Below, piece after piece: positions 28,811 through 37,726 of a DNA stretch of 64,000 nucleotides (positions are counted from its first letter, which is position 1; each line of letters starts with the position of its first letter). This DNA comes from Haloactinospora alba. Lineage in GTDB: Bacteria > Actinomycetota > Actinomycetes > Streptosporangiales > Streptosporangiaceae. The notes under the pieces were generated by a model. That model worked only from the letters and a program-made list of their open reading frames with translations, did not search any database and was not told where the DNA came from. The stretch spans positions 1,349,501-1,413,500 of the forward strand of contig NZ_VFQC01000001.1 in NCBI RefSeq assembly GCF_006717075.1, given 5' to 3'. The position numbers were made by a program, and so were the translations under genes.

Positions 28811-30028
28811 ATGAGCGACAGCTTCGACCGGATGTGGGCCGAGCTGGCTCCGATCGGGAGGAACCGGACCACGGGAGGGTACCGGCGCTACTCCTGGGAG
28901 GAAGCCGACGCCGAGATGCGGTCCTGGTTCGTCAACTCCGCAACCGCCCGCGGGATGGAGACCGCAACCGACCGCAACGGAAACATCTGGGCGTGGTGGG
29001 GGACTCCCGGTCCCGGAGCGGTCGTCACCGGCTCGCACCTGGACTCGGTCCCGGACGGCGGCGCCTACGACGGTCCGCTCGGTATCGTGAGCGCGTTCGC
29101 GGCGGTGGACGAGCTGCAGCGATGCGGCCTGTCCTCCGGAACCCCACTGGCCGTCGTCGCCTTCGTCGAGGAGGAGGGAGCCCGGTTCGGAGTGCCCTGC
29201 CTGGGGACCAGGCTTCTCACCGGAGCGATCACCCCTGACCGGGCAGCCGGCCTCACCGACGCCGACGGAATCACCTGGGCGCGGGCGATGGAGAACGCCG
29301 GGCTCGACTCCACCCGTATCGGAGCCGAACCCGAGCTTCTCACGAACATCGCCGCGTTCGTGGAGCTGCACATCGAACAGGGAAGGGGGCTCCTCGACGC
29401 TCCCGTCGGAGTCGCCAGCGCGGTGTGGCCGCACGGGCGGTGGCGCATGGACTTCTCCGGACGGGCCGACCACGCCGGAACGACCCGCATCACCGACCGC
29501 AGCGACCCCATGGTTCCGTTCGCCCGCTGCGTGCTGGCCGCCCGGGATGCGGCCGAGTCCACCGGGGCCGTAGCGACCGTCGGAAAAGCCCGTGTATGGC
29601 CGAACGGCACCAACGCGATCCCCTCCCGGGTGCGTGCCTGGTTGGACGCGCGCGCACCGGACGAGGCGACGCTGCGCGAGCTCACGGACGCCGTCGACTC
29701 CGCGGCGCAACGGAGTTCCACGGAGGAGGGGGTCTTCCACGCCAGCTACCTCGAGTCCTACACCCCCGTGGTGGAGTTCGCGAGCGGACTGCGCGACCGG
29801 GTCGCCCGCCTCGTCGGCGGTGCCGAAACCCCGGTTCCCGTCCTCCCCACCGGCGCGGGACACGACGCCGGGGTGCTCGCCGCCAGCGTTCCCACGGCGA
29901 TGCTTTTCGTGCGTAACCCCACCGGTGTGTCACACGCCCCCGCGGAGTCAGCCGATCCGGCCGACTGCCACGCGGGGGTGGCGGCGCTCACCGAGGTCCT
30001 GGCTGACCTGCTGACGGACGGGGTGTGA
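28811..30028 (+). CDS. M20-family amidohydrolase in the hut operon (probable N-formylglutamate or related N-acyl-amino-acid hydrolase)
   Basis: A 405-residue metallopeptidase-fold hydrolase like allantoate amidohydrolase and N-carbamoyl-L-amino-acid hydrolase. Metal and substrate motifs are GSHLDSVPDGGAYDGPLG near residue 76, FVEEEGARFG near 118, ELHIEQGRGLLD near 185, FSGRADHAGTTRI near 217, and GAGHDAGVLA near 353. The operon has no recognisable HutG. Since HutF produces N-formylglutamate, the simplest inference is that this protein releases glutamate and formate from it. Sequence alone cannot separate that from allantoate or carbamoyl substrates. Confidence 0.82.
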   Translation: MSDSFDRMWAELAPIGRNRTTGGYRRYSWEEADAEMRSWFVNSATARGMETATDRNGNIWAWWGTPGPGAVVTGSHLDSVPDGGAYDGPLGIVSAFAAVDELQRCGLSSGTPLAVVAFVEEEGARFGVPCLGTRLLTGAITPDRAAGLTDADGITWARAMENAGLDSTRIGAEPELLTNIAAFVELHIEQGRGLLDAPVGVASAVWPHGRWRMDFSGRADHAGTTRITDRSDPMVPFARCVLAARDAAESTGAVATVGKARVWPNGTNAIPSRVRAWLDARAPDEATLRELTDAVDSAAQRSSTEEGVFHASYLESYTPVVEFASGLRDRVARLVGGAETPVPVLPTGAGHDAGVLAASVPTAMLFVRNPTGVSHAPAESADPADCHAGVAALTEVLADLLTDGV

Positions 30029-30086
30029 GACGGAACCGAGTCCGGCCACCGGGCGGACGACCGAACGAAACGAGGAAGGACCACGT

Positions 30087-31487
30087 GTGGCACAGCAACG
30101 CCCCGTAGCCCGTTACTGGTGCGAGTGGGCGTGGACCGGTGAGAGCGCCTCCGCCGTTCCGGGGGTCGCGCTCGGTGTCAGCGGCGACGGCACGTTCACC
30201 GAGGTCACCCCGAACGTCGCTGCCCCGGCAGACGCCGAACGGCTACCCGGGCTCACCCTTCCAGGGCTGGCCAACACCCACTCGCACGCCTTCCACCGCA
30301 CGTTGCGCGCACGAGCCCACACCGGCGGCTCCTTCTGGGCGTGGCGCGACCAGATGTACGGCGTGCTCGGTCGCCTGACACCGGACTCCTACCACCGCCT
30401 CGCCCGTGCCGTGTACGCGGAGATGGCGTGCGCCGGCGTCACCTGCGTCGGCGAGTTCCACTACCTGCACCACACGGCGGAGGGCAGGAGCTACGACAAC
30501 CCGAACGCCATGGGGGAGGCGCTGGTCGCGGCAGCGGATGAGGCCGGGATCAGAATCACGCTGCTGGACACGTGCTACCTGGCCGGAGGTCTCTCCCCCG
30601 CGGGCCGTCATCTTCCATTGGAGGGGCCCCAACTGCGGTTCGGGGACGCTGACGCTGAGACCTGGGCCGCGCGCGTCGACGCGTTTCGCCCCGACTCCGG
30701 CCACGCGAGGGTGGGAGCGGCGGCGCACTCGGTCCGCGCCGTTCCCGCCCCCGAACTGGCGCGTGTCGCCTCGTGGGCGTCGCGGCACCGTATGCCGCTG
30801 CATGTCCACGTCTCCGAACAGCCCGCCGAGAACGACGCCGCTGTGTCCGCTTACGGCCGTACACCAGCGGGGGTGCTGGCCGATGCGGGAGCGTTGACCC
30901 CCCGTACCGAGCTGGTCCACTCCACCCACCTCAGTGACGGCGACGTTCGCGCCCTTCGGGAAGCCCAGGCCGGAGTGTGCCTGTGTCCGACCACGGAGCG
31001 CGACCTCGCTGACGGTCTTCCCCGCACCGGCGACCTGGCGGCCGCACCGACGGAAACCGGAGGTCCGGTTCGGCTCAGTGTGGGTACCGACCAGCACGTC
31101 CACAGCGACATGTTCGGCGAGATGCGCGGTGTCGAGCTGCACGAGCGGCTCCGCACGGGAACCCGGGGAACGCTGGAGCCCGCTCAGCTCCTCACGGCCG
31201 GAACCCGGAACGGACACACGTCACTGGGATGGAACCCGGCGGGAACCGAGGCCGGTGTGCTGCGTGCCGGCGCACGAGCTGACCTCGTCACCGTCGGCCT
31301 GGACAGTGTCCGGCTCGCCGGGACCGACACCGAGGACGTGGTGGCCGCCGTCGTCTACGCCGCCACCGCGGCCGACGTTCGCAACGTCATGGTCGACGGT
31401 CGTTGGACCGTACGGGAGGGGACACACGCCACCCTCCCCGACACCGCTGTCGAACTGGACACCGCGATCAGGGAGTTGTACCCATGA
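30087..31487 (+). CDS. hutF: Formimidoylglutamate deiminase
   Basis: A 466-residue amidohydrolase converting N-formimidoylglutamate to N-formylglutamate and ammonia, the hallmark of the five-step histidine pathway. Zinc-binding motifs are [17 protein letters not shown] near residue 56, [15 protein letters not shown] near 236, and [17 protein letters not shown] near 332. [10 protein letters not shown] is also typical. GTG 30087 follows GAGGAAGGA. The stop overlaps the hutI start (ATGA), indicating translational coupling. Confidence 0.94.
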   Translation: MAQQRPVARYWCEWAWTGESASAVPGVALGVSGDGTFTEVTPNVAAPADAERLPGLTLPGLANTHSHAFHRTLRARAHTGGSFWAWRDQMYGVLGRLTPDSYHRLARAVYAEMACAGVTCVGEFHYLHHTAEGRSYDNPNAMGEALVAAADEAGIRITLLDTCYLAGGLSPAGRHLPLEGPQLRFGDADAETWAARVDAFRPDSGHARVGAAAHSVRAVPAPELARVASWASRHRMPLHVHVSEQPAENDAAVSAYGRTPAGVLADAGALTPRTELVHSTHLSDGDVRALREAQAGVCLCPTTERDLADGLPRTGDLAAAPTETGGPVRLSVGTDQHVHSDMFGEMRGVELHERLRTGTRGTLEPAQLLTAGTRNGHTSLGWNPAGTEAGVLRAGARADLVTVGLDSVRLAGTDTEDVVAAVVYAATAADVRNVMVDGRWTVREGTHATLPDTAVELDTAIRELYP

Positions 31488-32689
31488 GCACTGTCCCGCA
31501 GTCCGTCCTCGTCGACGGAATCGGAACCCTCGTCACCAACGATCCCGAGCTGGGGGAGGGGCCGCTTGGCGAGATCCACGACGCCGCTCTCGCCATCGAC
31601 ACCGGACACGTGGCCTGGTGCGGCCCCCGAGGCGCCGCACCCGGGACGGACGCGCGTGTGGACGCTGCGGGGCGGTGCGTCATACCGGGGTTCGTCGACA
31701 GCCACTCCCACGTCGTGTTCGCCGGGGACCGCAGCAACGAGTTCGGCGCGCGTATGAGCGGCCGGCCGTACGAGGCGGGCGGCATCCGTACCACCGTGGC
31801 CGCCACACGCGCCGCCACCGACACTGAACTGTCCGACACCGCCGCCTCGCTCGTCCGCGAGGCCCACGCCCAGGGAACCACCACTCTGGAGATCAAATCC
31901 GGCTACGGGCTGACTGTGGCTGACGAGGAGCGGCTGCTGCGCACCGCGGCTAGGTTCACCGAGGAGGTCACTTTTCTCGGGGCGCACATCGTCGCCCCGG
32001 AGTACGCCGGGGATCCCCAGGGCTACGCGGACCTGGTCACTGGCGCCATGTTGGACGCCTGCGCGCCACACGCTCGCTGGATCGACGTGTTCTGCGAGGA
32101 CGGTGCCTTCGACGCGGAAACGGCGCGCCGGGTATTGCAGGCCGGACAGCGCCGGGGACTCGCGCCCCGGGTGCACGGTAACCAGCTCGGGCCGGGGCCG
32201 GGCGTGCGGGTGGCGGTCGAGTGCGGAGCTGCTTCGGTGGACCACTGCACGTACCTCAGTGATGCCGACGTCTCCGCGCTCGCCGAGTCCGCCGCGGAGG
32301 GGCCGGGGACGGTCGCCACCCTGCTTCCCGGGGTGGACTTCTCCACCCGCCAGCCCTATCCCGACGCCCGGGCGCTGCTGGACGCCGGAGCGTGCGTCGC
32401 CCTGGCCAGCGACTGCAACCCGGGCTCCTGTTTCACCTCCAGTGTCGCTTTCTGTATAGCCATGGCCGTCCGTGAGATGCGGATGAGTCCCGAGGAGGCA
32501 TTGTGGGCGGCGACGGCCGGTGGCGCCCGCGCCCTACGCCGCTCCGATGTCGGACACCTGGCGCCGGGGGCTCGGGCCGACCTCACGCTCCTGGCCGCTC
32601 CCAACCCGATCTATCTGGCCTACCGGCCGGGTGTCCCGCAGGTCGCGGCGGTGTGGAAGGACGGGGAGCTGGTGAGCGGGAACCCGTGA
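31484..32689 (+). CDS. hutI: Imidazolonepropionase
   Basis: A 401-residue metal-dependent amidohydrolase opening imidazolonepropionate to formimidoylglutamate. The metal site is [20 protein letters not shown] near residue 67, then [12 protein letters not shown] near 138, GAHIVAPEY, and the Asp of [14 protein letters not shown] near 307. ATG 31484 overlaps the hutF stop. Its stop is 39 bp from the convergent permease gene. Confidence 0.95.
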   Translation: MSTVPQSVLVDGIGTLVTNDPELGEGPLGEIHDAALAIDTGHVAWCGPRGAAPGTDARVDAAGRCVIPGFVDSHSHVVFAGDRSNEFGARMSGRPYEAGGIRTTVAATRAATDTELSDTAASLVREAHAQGTTTLEIKSGYGLTVADEERLLRTAARFTEEVTFLGAHIVAPEYAGDPQGYADLVTGAMLDACAPHARWIDVFCEDGAFDAETARRVLQAGQRRGLAPRVHGNQLGPGPGVRVAVECGAASVDHCTYLSDADVSALAESAAEGPGTVATLLPGVDFSTRQPYPDARALLDAGACVALASDCNPGSCFTSSVAFCIAMAVREMRMSPEEALWAATAGGARALRRSDVGHLAPGARADLTLLAAPNPIYLAYRPGVPQVAAVWKDGELVSGNP

Positions 32690-32728
32690 ACAGCCGCGCC
32701 GCACCGGGAGCCCTGCCGGTGACCGAGC

Positions 32729-34228
32729 TCAGGTGCCCGATGCGTCCCCGGAGCCCTCGTCGGGGGCGGGAGACGGTGTGGAGAGCTGGGTGCCCAGTCG
32801 GCTGTGACGTCTTCCGTAGAGGACGTAGATGGCGATACCGACAGCCATCCAACCGAGGAACCGCGCCCACGTCTCGAGGTTGAGGTTGACCATGAGCCAC
32901 AGGCACGCTGCCGTCGCGAGCGGGGCGACCACCCACACCCCGGGAATGCGGAACCCCCGGCTCAGGTCGGGGCGTTTCACCCGCAGGAGCAGGACGCCGA
33001 CCGCGACCACGACGAAGGCGAACAGGGTACCGATGTTCACCATCTCGGCCAGCGTGGCGATGGGGACGAAGCCCGACAGCAGGGCGACCACCACGGTGGT
33101 GATGACGGTCAGCCGGTAGGGCGTGCCGAACCGGGGGTGGGTTGCGGACAGCCCTCGTGGCAGTAGCCCGTCGCGCGACATGGCGAACACCACCCGGGAC
33201 TGCCCCATGATCAGCACCAGGATGACCGTGGTCATACCGATGACGGCTCCCAGGGCGATGGCCGTTCCCGCCCAGGAAGCCCCGACCGCCTCGAACGCTG
33301 CGGCCAGCGGGGCGTCGTCGTCCAGTTCGGGGTAGGGGCGCATTCCGGTGACGACGGCGGAGACCGCCATGTACAGGATGGTCACGATGAGAAGGGAACC
33401 GAAGATCCCGAGCGGAACGTCGCGCCTGGGCTTCTTGGTCTCCTCGGCGGTGGTGGCGAGAACGTCGAACCCGAGGTAGGAGAAGAAAACGACCGAGGCA
33501 GCGGCGATCACACCCCAGACGCCGAACTGGCTCGGCTCCAGTCCGAGAACGAGCTGGGTGAGCGGGGCCTGCCACACGGAGGTTTCCGACTGCGGGACGG
33601 GAGTGGCCTCGGGAAGGAACGGTTGCCAGTTCGACGCCCGTACGTAGAACGCCCCCACGACCACGATCAGCACCACGATGCTGACCTTCACAGCGACGAC
33701 CACGGTGGAGAACCGGCCGGAGGCCTTGGTTCCGACCGTTGCGATGACGCCGAGTACCCCGGTGACGAGTATCGCGCCCACGTTCACGGGCCAACCGCTG
33801 ATCTCGAGCGTGAGTGGCACTCCGAGGAAGTGGGCGGCGTAGTCGGACCAGCCGGAGGCGACGACGGAAGCCGCCAACGTGAACTCCAGCACCAGGTCCC
33901 AGCCGATGATCCAGGCGGGGAGCTCACCCAGGCTGGCGTAGCTGAAGGTGTAGGCGCTGCCGGCGACCGGAACGGTGGAGGCGAACTCGGCGTAGCACAT
34001 CCCGGCCAGGGCGCACACCAGTCCGGCGATGAGGAAGGCGAGCACCACGCTCGGCCCCGCGTTCTCCGCGGCCTGGTTGCCCGTGACGACGAAGATCCCG
34101 GCACCGATGATGACCCCGACGCCGAAGATCATGAGGTCGAAGGCGTTGAGATCCTTCCGGAGGCGGTGACCCGGCTCGTCGGTGTCCCGGATCGACTGTT
34201 CGATGCTTTTCGTGCGCCAGATACTCAA
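32729..34228 (-). CDS. APC-family amino acid permease (cationic amino acid transporter type)
   Basis: A 499-residue permease with about 12 membrane helices. The first helix has the APC substrate motif GVGVIIGAGIFVVTG near residue 36, and GMCYAEFASTVPVAGSAYTF follows near 95. YLGFDVLATTAEETKKPRRD (about 243) is the conserved helix 6-7 loop. The cytoplasmic tail is Pro/Gly/Asp-rich. Position beside the hut operon makes histidine or another amino acid a likely substrate; specificity is not visible. Start ATG 34228 opens the usual short cytoplasmic N-terminus. Confidence 0.9.
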   Translation of the reverse strand: MSIWRTKSIEQSIRDTDEPGHRLRKDLNAFDLMIFGVGVIIGAGIFVVTGNQAAENAGPSVVLAFLIAGLVCALAGMCYAEFASTVPVAGSAYTFSYASLGELPAWIIGWDLVLEFTLAASVVASGWSDYAAHFLGVPLTLEISGWPVNVGAILVTGVLGVIATVGTKASGRFSTVVVAVKVSIVVLIVVVGAFYVRASNWQPFLPEATPVPQSETSVWQAPLTQLVLGLEPSQFGVWGVIAAASVVFFSYLGFDVLATTAEETKKPRRDVPLGIFGSLLIVTILYMAVSAVVTGMRPYPELDDDAPLAAAFEAVGASWAGTAIALGAVIGMTTVILVLIMGQSRVVFAMSRDGLLPRGLSATHPRFGTPYRLTVITTVVVALLSGFVPIATLAEMVNIGTLFAFVVVAVGVLLLRVKRPDLSRGFRIPGVWVVAPLATAACLWLMVNLNLETWARFLGWMAVGIAIYVLYGRRHSRLGTQLSTPSPAPDEGSGDASGT

Positions 34229-34302
34229 TGACGGGTCGCCTTGTCTGGGGTAGTGGTGCGTGAACCTACACCGCCGTGCGGAGTACGTGCCGGAGGCAGC
34301 AT

Positions 34303-34345
34303 ACGTGCGGTGCCGGACCCACGCTGTGGACCCGGCACCGCACGT
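34303..34345 (-). terminator. Terminator of the metP-metS pair
   Basis: ACGTGCGGTGCCGG (34303-34316) pairs perfectly with CCGGCACCGCACGT (34332-34345), a 14-bp stem. It lies 15 bp after the small symporter subunit gene, and before the downstream permease promoter. Confidence 0.8.
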
Positions 34346-34359
34346 GCCCCGCGGCTACC

Positions 34360-34482
34360 CTACTCGGAGCCCTCGGGCTCGGGTTGTTCCGGGTGTCGAC
34401 GCAACTGGATGATGGCCGCGGCCAGACCGCCCCACACGATGCCGATGGCGACGATCATCATCACGATGGCGCTTGTGCTCAT
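34360..34482 (-). CDS. metS: Small subunit of a MetPS-type sodium symporter
   Basis: A 40-residue peptide with one membrane helix (about residues 4-25) and a charged tail RRHPEQPEPEGSE. Its start ATG shares its A with the TGA stop of the upstream symporter gene, so the two are translationally coupled. In Corynebacterium, MetP needs a similar tiny partner, MetS, for methionine and alanine uptake. The helix pattern MSTSAIVMMIVAIGIVWGGL fits that family. It is easily missed because of its size. Confidence 0.82.
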   Translation of the reverse strand: MSTSAIVMMIVAIGIVWGGLAAAIIQLRRHPEQPEPEGSE

Positions 34483-36026
34483 CAGGATTTCCCTTCCTCT
34501 CCGGCGCCGGACTCGTCCTGGTCGGCGGAGGCGGTACCGGTCGGTGCGTTCTTCCAGGGAAGCAGCGAGAGAACGATGGCGAGGACGACCGCGCCGATGG
34601 CCACACCCCAGCCCATGGAGTTAACGAACGCTTCGGGATACCCTCCGTACGTTTCGGCGAGGTCGGTCTGCAGGTTCTGCCACAGCATCACACCCAGGAT
34701 CACGGGGGTGACCAGGCCGAGGCACACCTTCCACCAGCCGGCGAGGCTGATGGAGGAGTACCGCTGCGCGTGGGCCTGCAGCATGGGCAGGCGGCGCAGC
34801 AGCCAGGAGACCACGACGACCAGCACCAGCGACGCCAACGCGATGCCGTAGTTGTTGATGAAGTTGTCCGCGGTGTCCAGGATGTTGAGCCCCTGGTCGG
34901 TGGGGAACAGGCCGATGGACACTACCGCGGCGAGGCCGCCGCCCGTGAGTACCGCGGGGACCCGTCCCATGCCGGTGCGGTCCTGCACCGCCGACACGAC
35001 CACCTGCACGATGCTGATCAGCGAGGACAGCCCGGCGATCACCAGGGACACGAAGAACAGCAGTCCGAAGACGTCCGCGCCGAACGGCATGTTGGAGATG
35101 ATCTCCGGGAAGGCCATGAAGGCGAGGCCGACCCCGCCCTCACCGATCAGGTCGAGGATGCCCGCCTCGCTGGTGGTGGCCATGAAGCCCAGGGTCGCGA
35201 ACACACCGATGCCCGCCAGCAGCTCGAACGAGCTGTTGGCGAGGCCGGCCACCAGAGCGGATCCCGGCAGGTCGGAGCGGCGGCGCAGGTACGAGGCGTA
35301 GGTGACCATGATGCCGAAGCCGATGGACAGGGAGAAGAAGATCTGGCCGTAGGCGGCGACCCAGACTCCGCTGTTCGTGATCTCCGACCACTGCGGCTGG
35401 AAGAGGGCGTTGAGCCCCTCGGCCGCTCCGTCGAGGAACAGCGCCCGCACGACGAGGACACCGAAGAGCACGACGAGCAGCGGGATGAAGATCTTGTTCG
35501 CCCACTCGATACCGCGCCGGATACCGAAGCAGAGCACGAGGAGCACGAGCACCCACACCGCGACCAGCGGCACGGTGATGCCCGGTATGTAGGAGGAGAT
35601 ACCTCCCGGGTCGGAGGTCTGCAGGAAGTCCTGCACCATGAAGGCCTCGGTGTCATCCCCCCACTGCTGGCCCAGGGAGAACCCGGCGTAGCGCACCGCC
35701 CAGGCGATGATGACCGCGTAGTAGACGGCGATCACGAAGGAGATGAGGACCTGCCACCACCCGATCGCCTCGGCTGGCCGGGAGAGCTGGCGGAACGCCG
35801 CCGGCGGGGACGCGCGGAACCGGTGGCCGATCGCGTAGGAGAGGATGAGCAGGGGGATGCCGGCAGTGAGCAGGGCGATCAGGTAGGGCACGATGAAAGC
35901 GCCGCCGCCATTGTCGTATGCAATGTAGGGGAACCGCCAGATGTTGCCCAGGCCGATGGCCGATCCGATCGCCGCGAGCAGGAACCCTGCCCGGGTCCCC
36001 CACTGCTCGCGGGGTTGTTGTGCCAT
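34482..36026 (-). CDS. Sodium-dependent amino acid transporter, NSS family (MetP-like)
   Basis: A 514-residue symporter of the neurotransmitter:sodium symporter family with about 12 helices. The start is WGTRAGFLLAAIGSAIGLGN, containing the sodium-site helix, then IWRFPYIAYDNGGGAF. The second sodium-binding helix region lies near FFVSLVIAGLSSLISI (about 328). Coupling to the MetS-like peptide suggests methionine/alanine uptake, as in Corynebacterium MetPS; substrate is inference. ATG 36026 follows a GGAGT-type ribosome site. Confidence 0.88.
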   Translation of the reverse strand: MAQQPREQWGTRAGFLLAAIGSAIGLGNIWRFPYIAYDNGGGAFIVPYLIALLTAGIPLLILSYAIGHRFRASPPAAFRQLSRPAEAIGWWQVLISFVIAVYYAVIIAWAVRYAGFSLGQQWGDDTEAFMVQDFLQTSDPGGISSYIPGITVPLVAVWVLVLLVLCFGIRRGIEWANKIFIPLLVVLFGVLVVRALFLDGAAEGLNALFQPQWSEITNSGVWVAAYGQIFFSLSIGFGIMVTYASYLRRRSDLPGSALVAGLANSSFELLAGIGVFATLGFMATTSEAGILDLIGEGGVGLAFMAFPEIISNMPFGADVFGLLFFVSLVIAGLSSLISIVQVVVSAVQDRTGMGRVPAVLTGGGLAAVVSIGLFPTDQGLNILDTADNFINNYGIALASLVLVVVVSWLLRRLPMLQAHAQRYSSISLAGWWKVCLGLVTPVILGVMLWQNLQTDLAETYGGYPEAFVNSMGWGVAIGAVVLAIVLSLLPWKNAPTGTASADQDESGAGEEGKS

Positions 36027-36576
36027 ATCCGGGACTCCTTGATCGTTCGAGGTGATGCGCGGTGATACCGGCAGCGGGGTGTGTCAGCAGTAGGACGTCG
36101 TTCCCCGCTTCTGGTGACGGGAACGTGTCAGGTCTCCGTCCGCGATGTGTACGGGCGGACGCTGGCACTGCGCGGCCGGACGCCGTGCGGCCGCCCCGGT
36201 GATGCGGCCTTCCTGACCGGGGTTCCGGTTGCGGAACGCAGACGGGGGATGCGGGCGGTGGGAAGCCGGTGGCGTGTTTCGCGACGGATACCACCGCGGT
36301 GGAAGAACGCGGTGCGCGCGGACACGGAGGAGCGAGCAACCCCGCTGTGTGGGGGGATCCTCTGCTGGAACGTACTCAATGGCGGCTCCACGCCCGTTTT
36401 TGCCCCTGATGGGGCGGCTGGGGTTAATGTCGTCGCGAGATCTTACCGAGGTTCTTAGTGTTACTAAAACCAGGGATTAAGCTCGGCGCGTTCCGGACGA
36501 ACCACCCAGGTCGTGTGGCGGCGGTGTACGCCACGGAAGGGTGGGCGCTCCAGTACCGCTGACCCCACGAAAACAC
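36027..36576 (-). promoter_or_regulatory. Upstream region of the metP-like gene
   Basis: About 550 bp without a gene. The only AT-rich part (36410-36480) holds the dyad TTAGT-GTT-ACTAA (36455-36467), a possible operator. The rest is GC-rich with no visible structure. Confidence 0.35.
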
Positions 36577-36608
36577 GAGCGGCGGCGCCCGTCCGGACGC
36601 CGCCGCTC
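36577..36608 (-). terminator. Terminator of the small hypothetical gene
   Basis: GAGCGGCGGCG (36577-36587) pairs with CGCCGCCGCTC (36598-36608). On the minus strand it is followed by GTGTTTTCG, a modest T tract, 16 bp after the gene's stop. Confidence 0.75.
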
Positions 36609-36624
36609 ATACGCGGGGTGGCAC

Positions 36625-36963
36625 TCAGCTGTCGGCGGTCTCCTCCGCCTGCCCGTCCGTGGTGTTCTGCTCTCCTGCCGACTCGGCCTTCTGGTCGCTC
36701 TTCTTCGTGGCGCGACGTTTCTTCACCGGGCGGGAGTAATCGACCAGCGGCTCATAACGGGCATCGTGCTCCTGCTTGCACTCGCTGCAGGTGTCGACCT
36801 CGCGGATCGCGCCTTCCCAGGCGAACTGGATGACGTCGGTCGCCTCGACCTTCTCGTCGCGGATGGCGTGCGGGTCGCAGTATTTGCGCGTGAAGACCTC
36901 GGTGACCACGGCGATGGCATCCCTTCGCTCGTCGATATGGGTACGTACAGGAGAATCATACAC
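36625..36963 (-). CDS. Small conserved-looking protein with a Cys/His cluster, function unknown
   Basis: A 112-residue protein I do not recognise. Residues 1-75 look folded and hold a possible metal site: YCDPHA near residue 29 and CSECKQEH near 60. The end (from about 78) is a Lys/Arg then Glu/Gln-rich tail that is probably disordered. No membrane segment or signal is present. The gene is monocistronic with its own terminator. GTG 36963 is the only start that keeps the ordered N-terminus; no clear ribosome site precedes it, so a leaderless transcript is possible. Confidence 0.6.
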   Translation of the reverse strand: MYDSPVRTHIDERRDAIAVVTEVFTRKYCDPHAIRDEKVEATDVIQFAWEGAIREVDTCSECKQEHDARYEPLVDYSRPVKKRRATKKSDQKAESAGEQNTTDGQAEETADS

Positions 36964-37236
36964 GCGTTCGAAGGCGAAAGGCCGCTGTGCAGGACGTATC
37001 CCGTGAAGCGGTGCCGTGTCCCATTCGGGATCCTAGCGAAGTTTCGCGCATGCCGCGTGGGGCCACCGGCGCTCGGGCGGTGTGACGTCCGTTCCGGATT
37101 CCGTGCGCCACCGGGGTTACACGCACCCAACCTGTTTTCCAACGAAGAATTCGTCTGTTTGGCTGGAATCCCATGCCGTAACTAGCCGCCGCCCCGCAAC
37201 GCGATCGGCGCTGCAGACGAGACAGTGAGAGAGACA

Positions 37237-37716
37237 ATGCCAGGTTCGACGCAACCCACGAAGAGCTGGCTCGCCGACACGGTGACGCTCATCGCCCGGA
37301 TCGTCATCGGGATCATCCTCATCGTCCACGGGTGGGAGAAGATCGACATGGGCGTCGACGCCACCGCAACCCAGGTGATGGCGCCCATGGACGTTCCCTA
37401 CCCGACCGTGGCCGCGGTCGTGGCCATGGTCATCGAGTTCGGAGGCGGGATCACACTGCTCCTGGGTGCGGTGCTGCCCGTGACCGGGGTTCTCCTGGCC
37501 GTGCACATGGCCCTCGCCTCCTACTTCGGCCACTTCGCCATGGGCGCCCCCCTGACCGGAGAGGGCGGAGCGGAGCTGCCACTGTCGCTGGGGGCTGGTG
37601 CCCTGGCGCTTGGATTCACCGGCGGCGGTTTCGCTCTCGACCGGTTCACTCCGTGGGGTAGGCGGCGGCGTGCCGCCCGGCGCGACGCGGGCGGTGCCGG
37701 CTCGGTCCCGGAGTGA
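37237..37716 (+). CDS. DoxX family membrane protein
   Basis: A 159-residue protein with four membrane helices (about residues 16-35, 58-78, 83-103, 118-138). The DoxX marks are IARIVIGIILIVHGWEKI near residue 18 and EFGGGITLLLGAVLPVTGVL near 70. Members are linked to thiol and redox balance or act as small membrane subunits, but function here is unknown. ATG 37237 has GAGAGAG 4 bp upstream; GTG 37225 is an alternative. Upstream lies the short dyad ACGAA-GAA-TTCGT (37142-37154). The TnpB remnant begins 10 bp after its stop. Confidence 0.85.
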   Translation: MPGSTQPTKSWLADTVTLIARIVIGIILIVHGWEKIDMGVDATATQVMAPMDVPYPTVAAVVAMVIEFGGGITLLLGAVLPVTGVLLAVHMALASYFGHFAMGAPLTGEGGAELPLSLGAGALALGFTGGGFALDRFTPWGRRRRAARRDAGGAGSVPE

Positions 37717-37726
37717 TACCCCGGGG

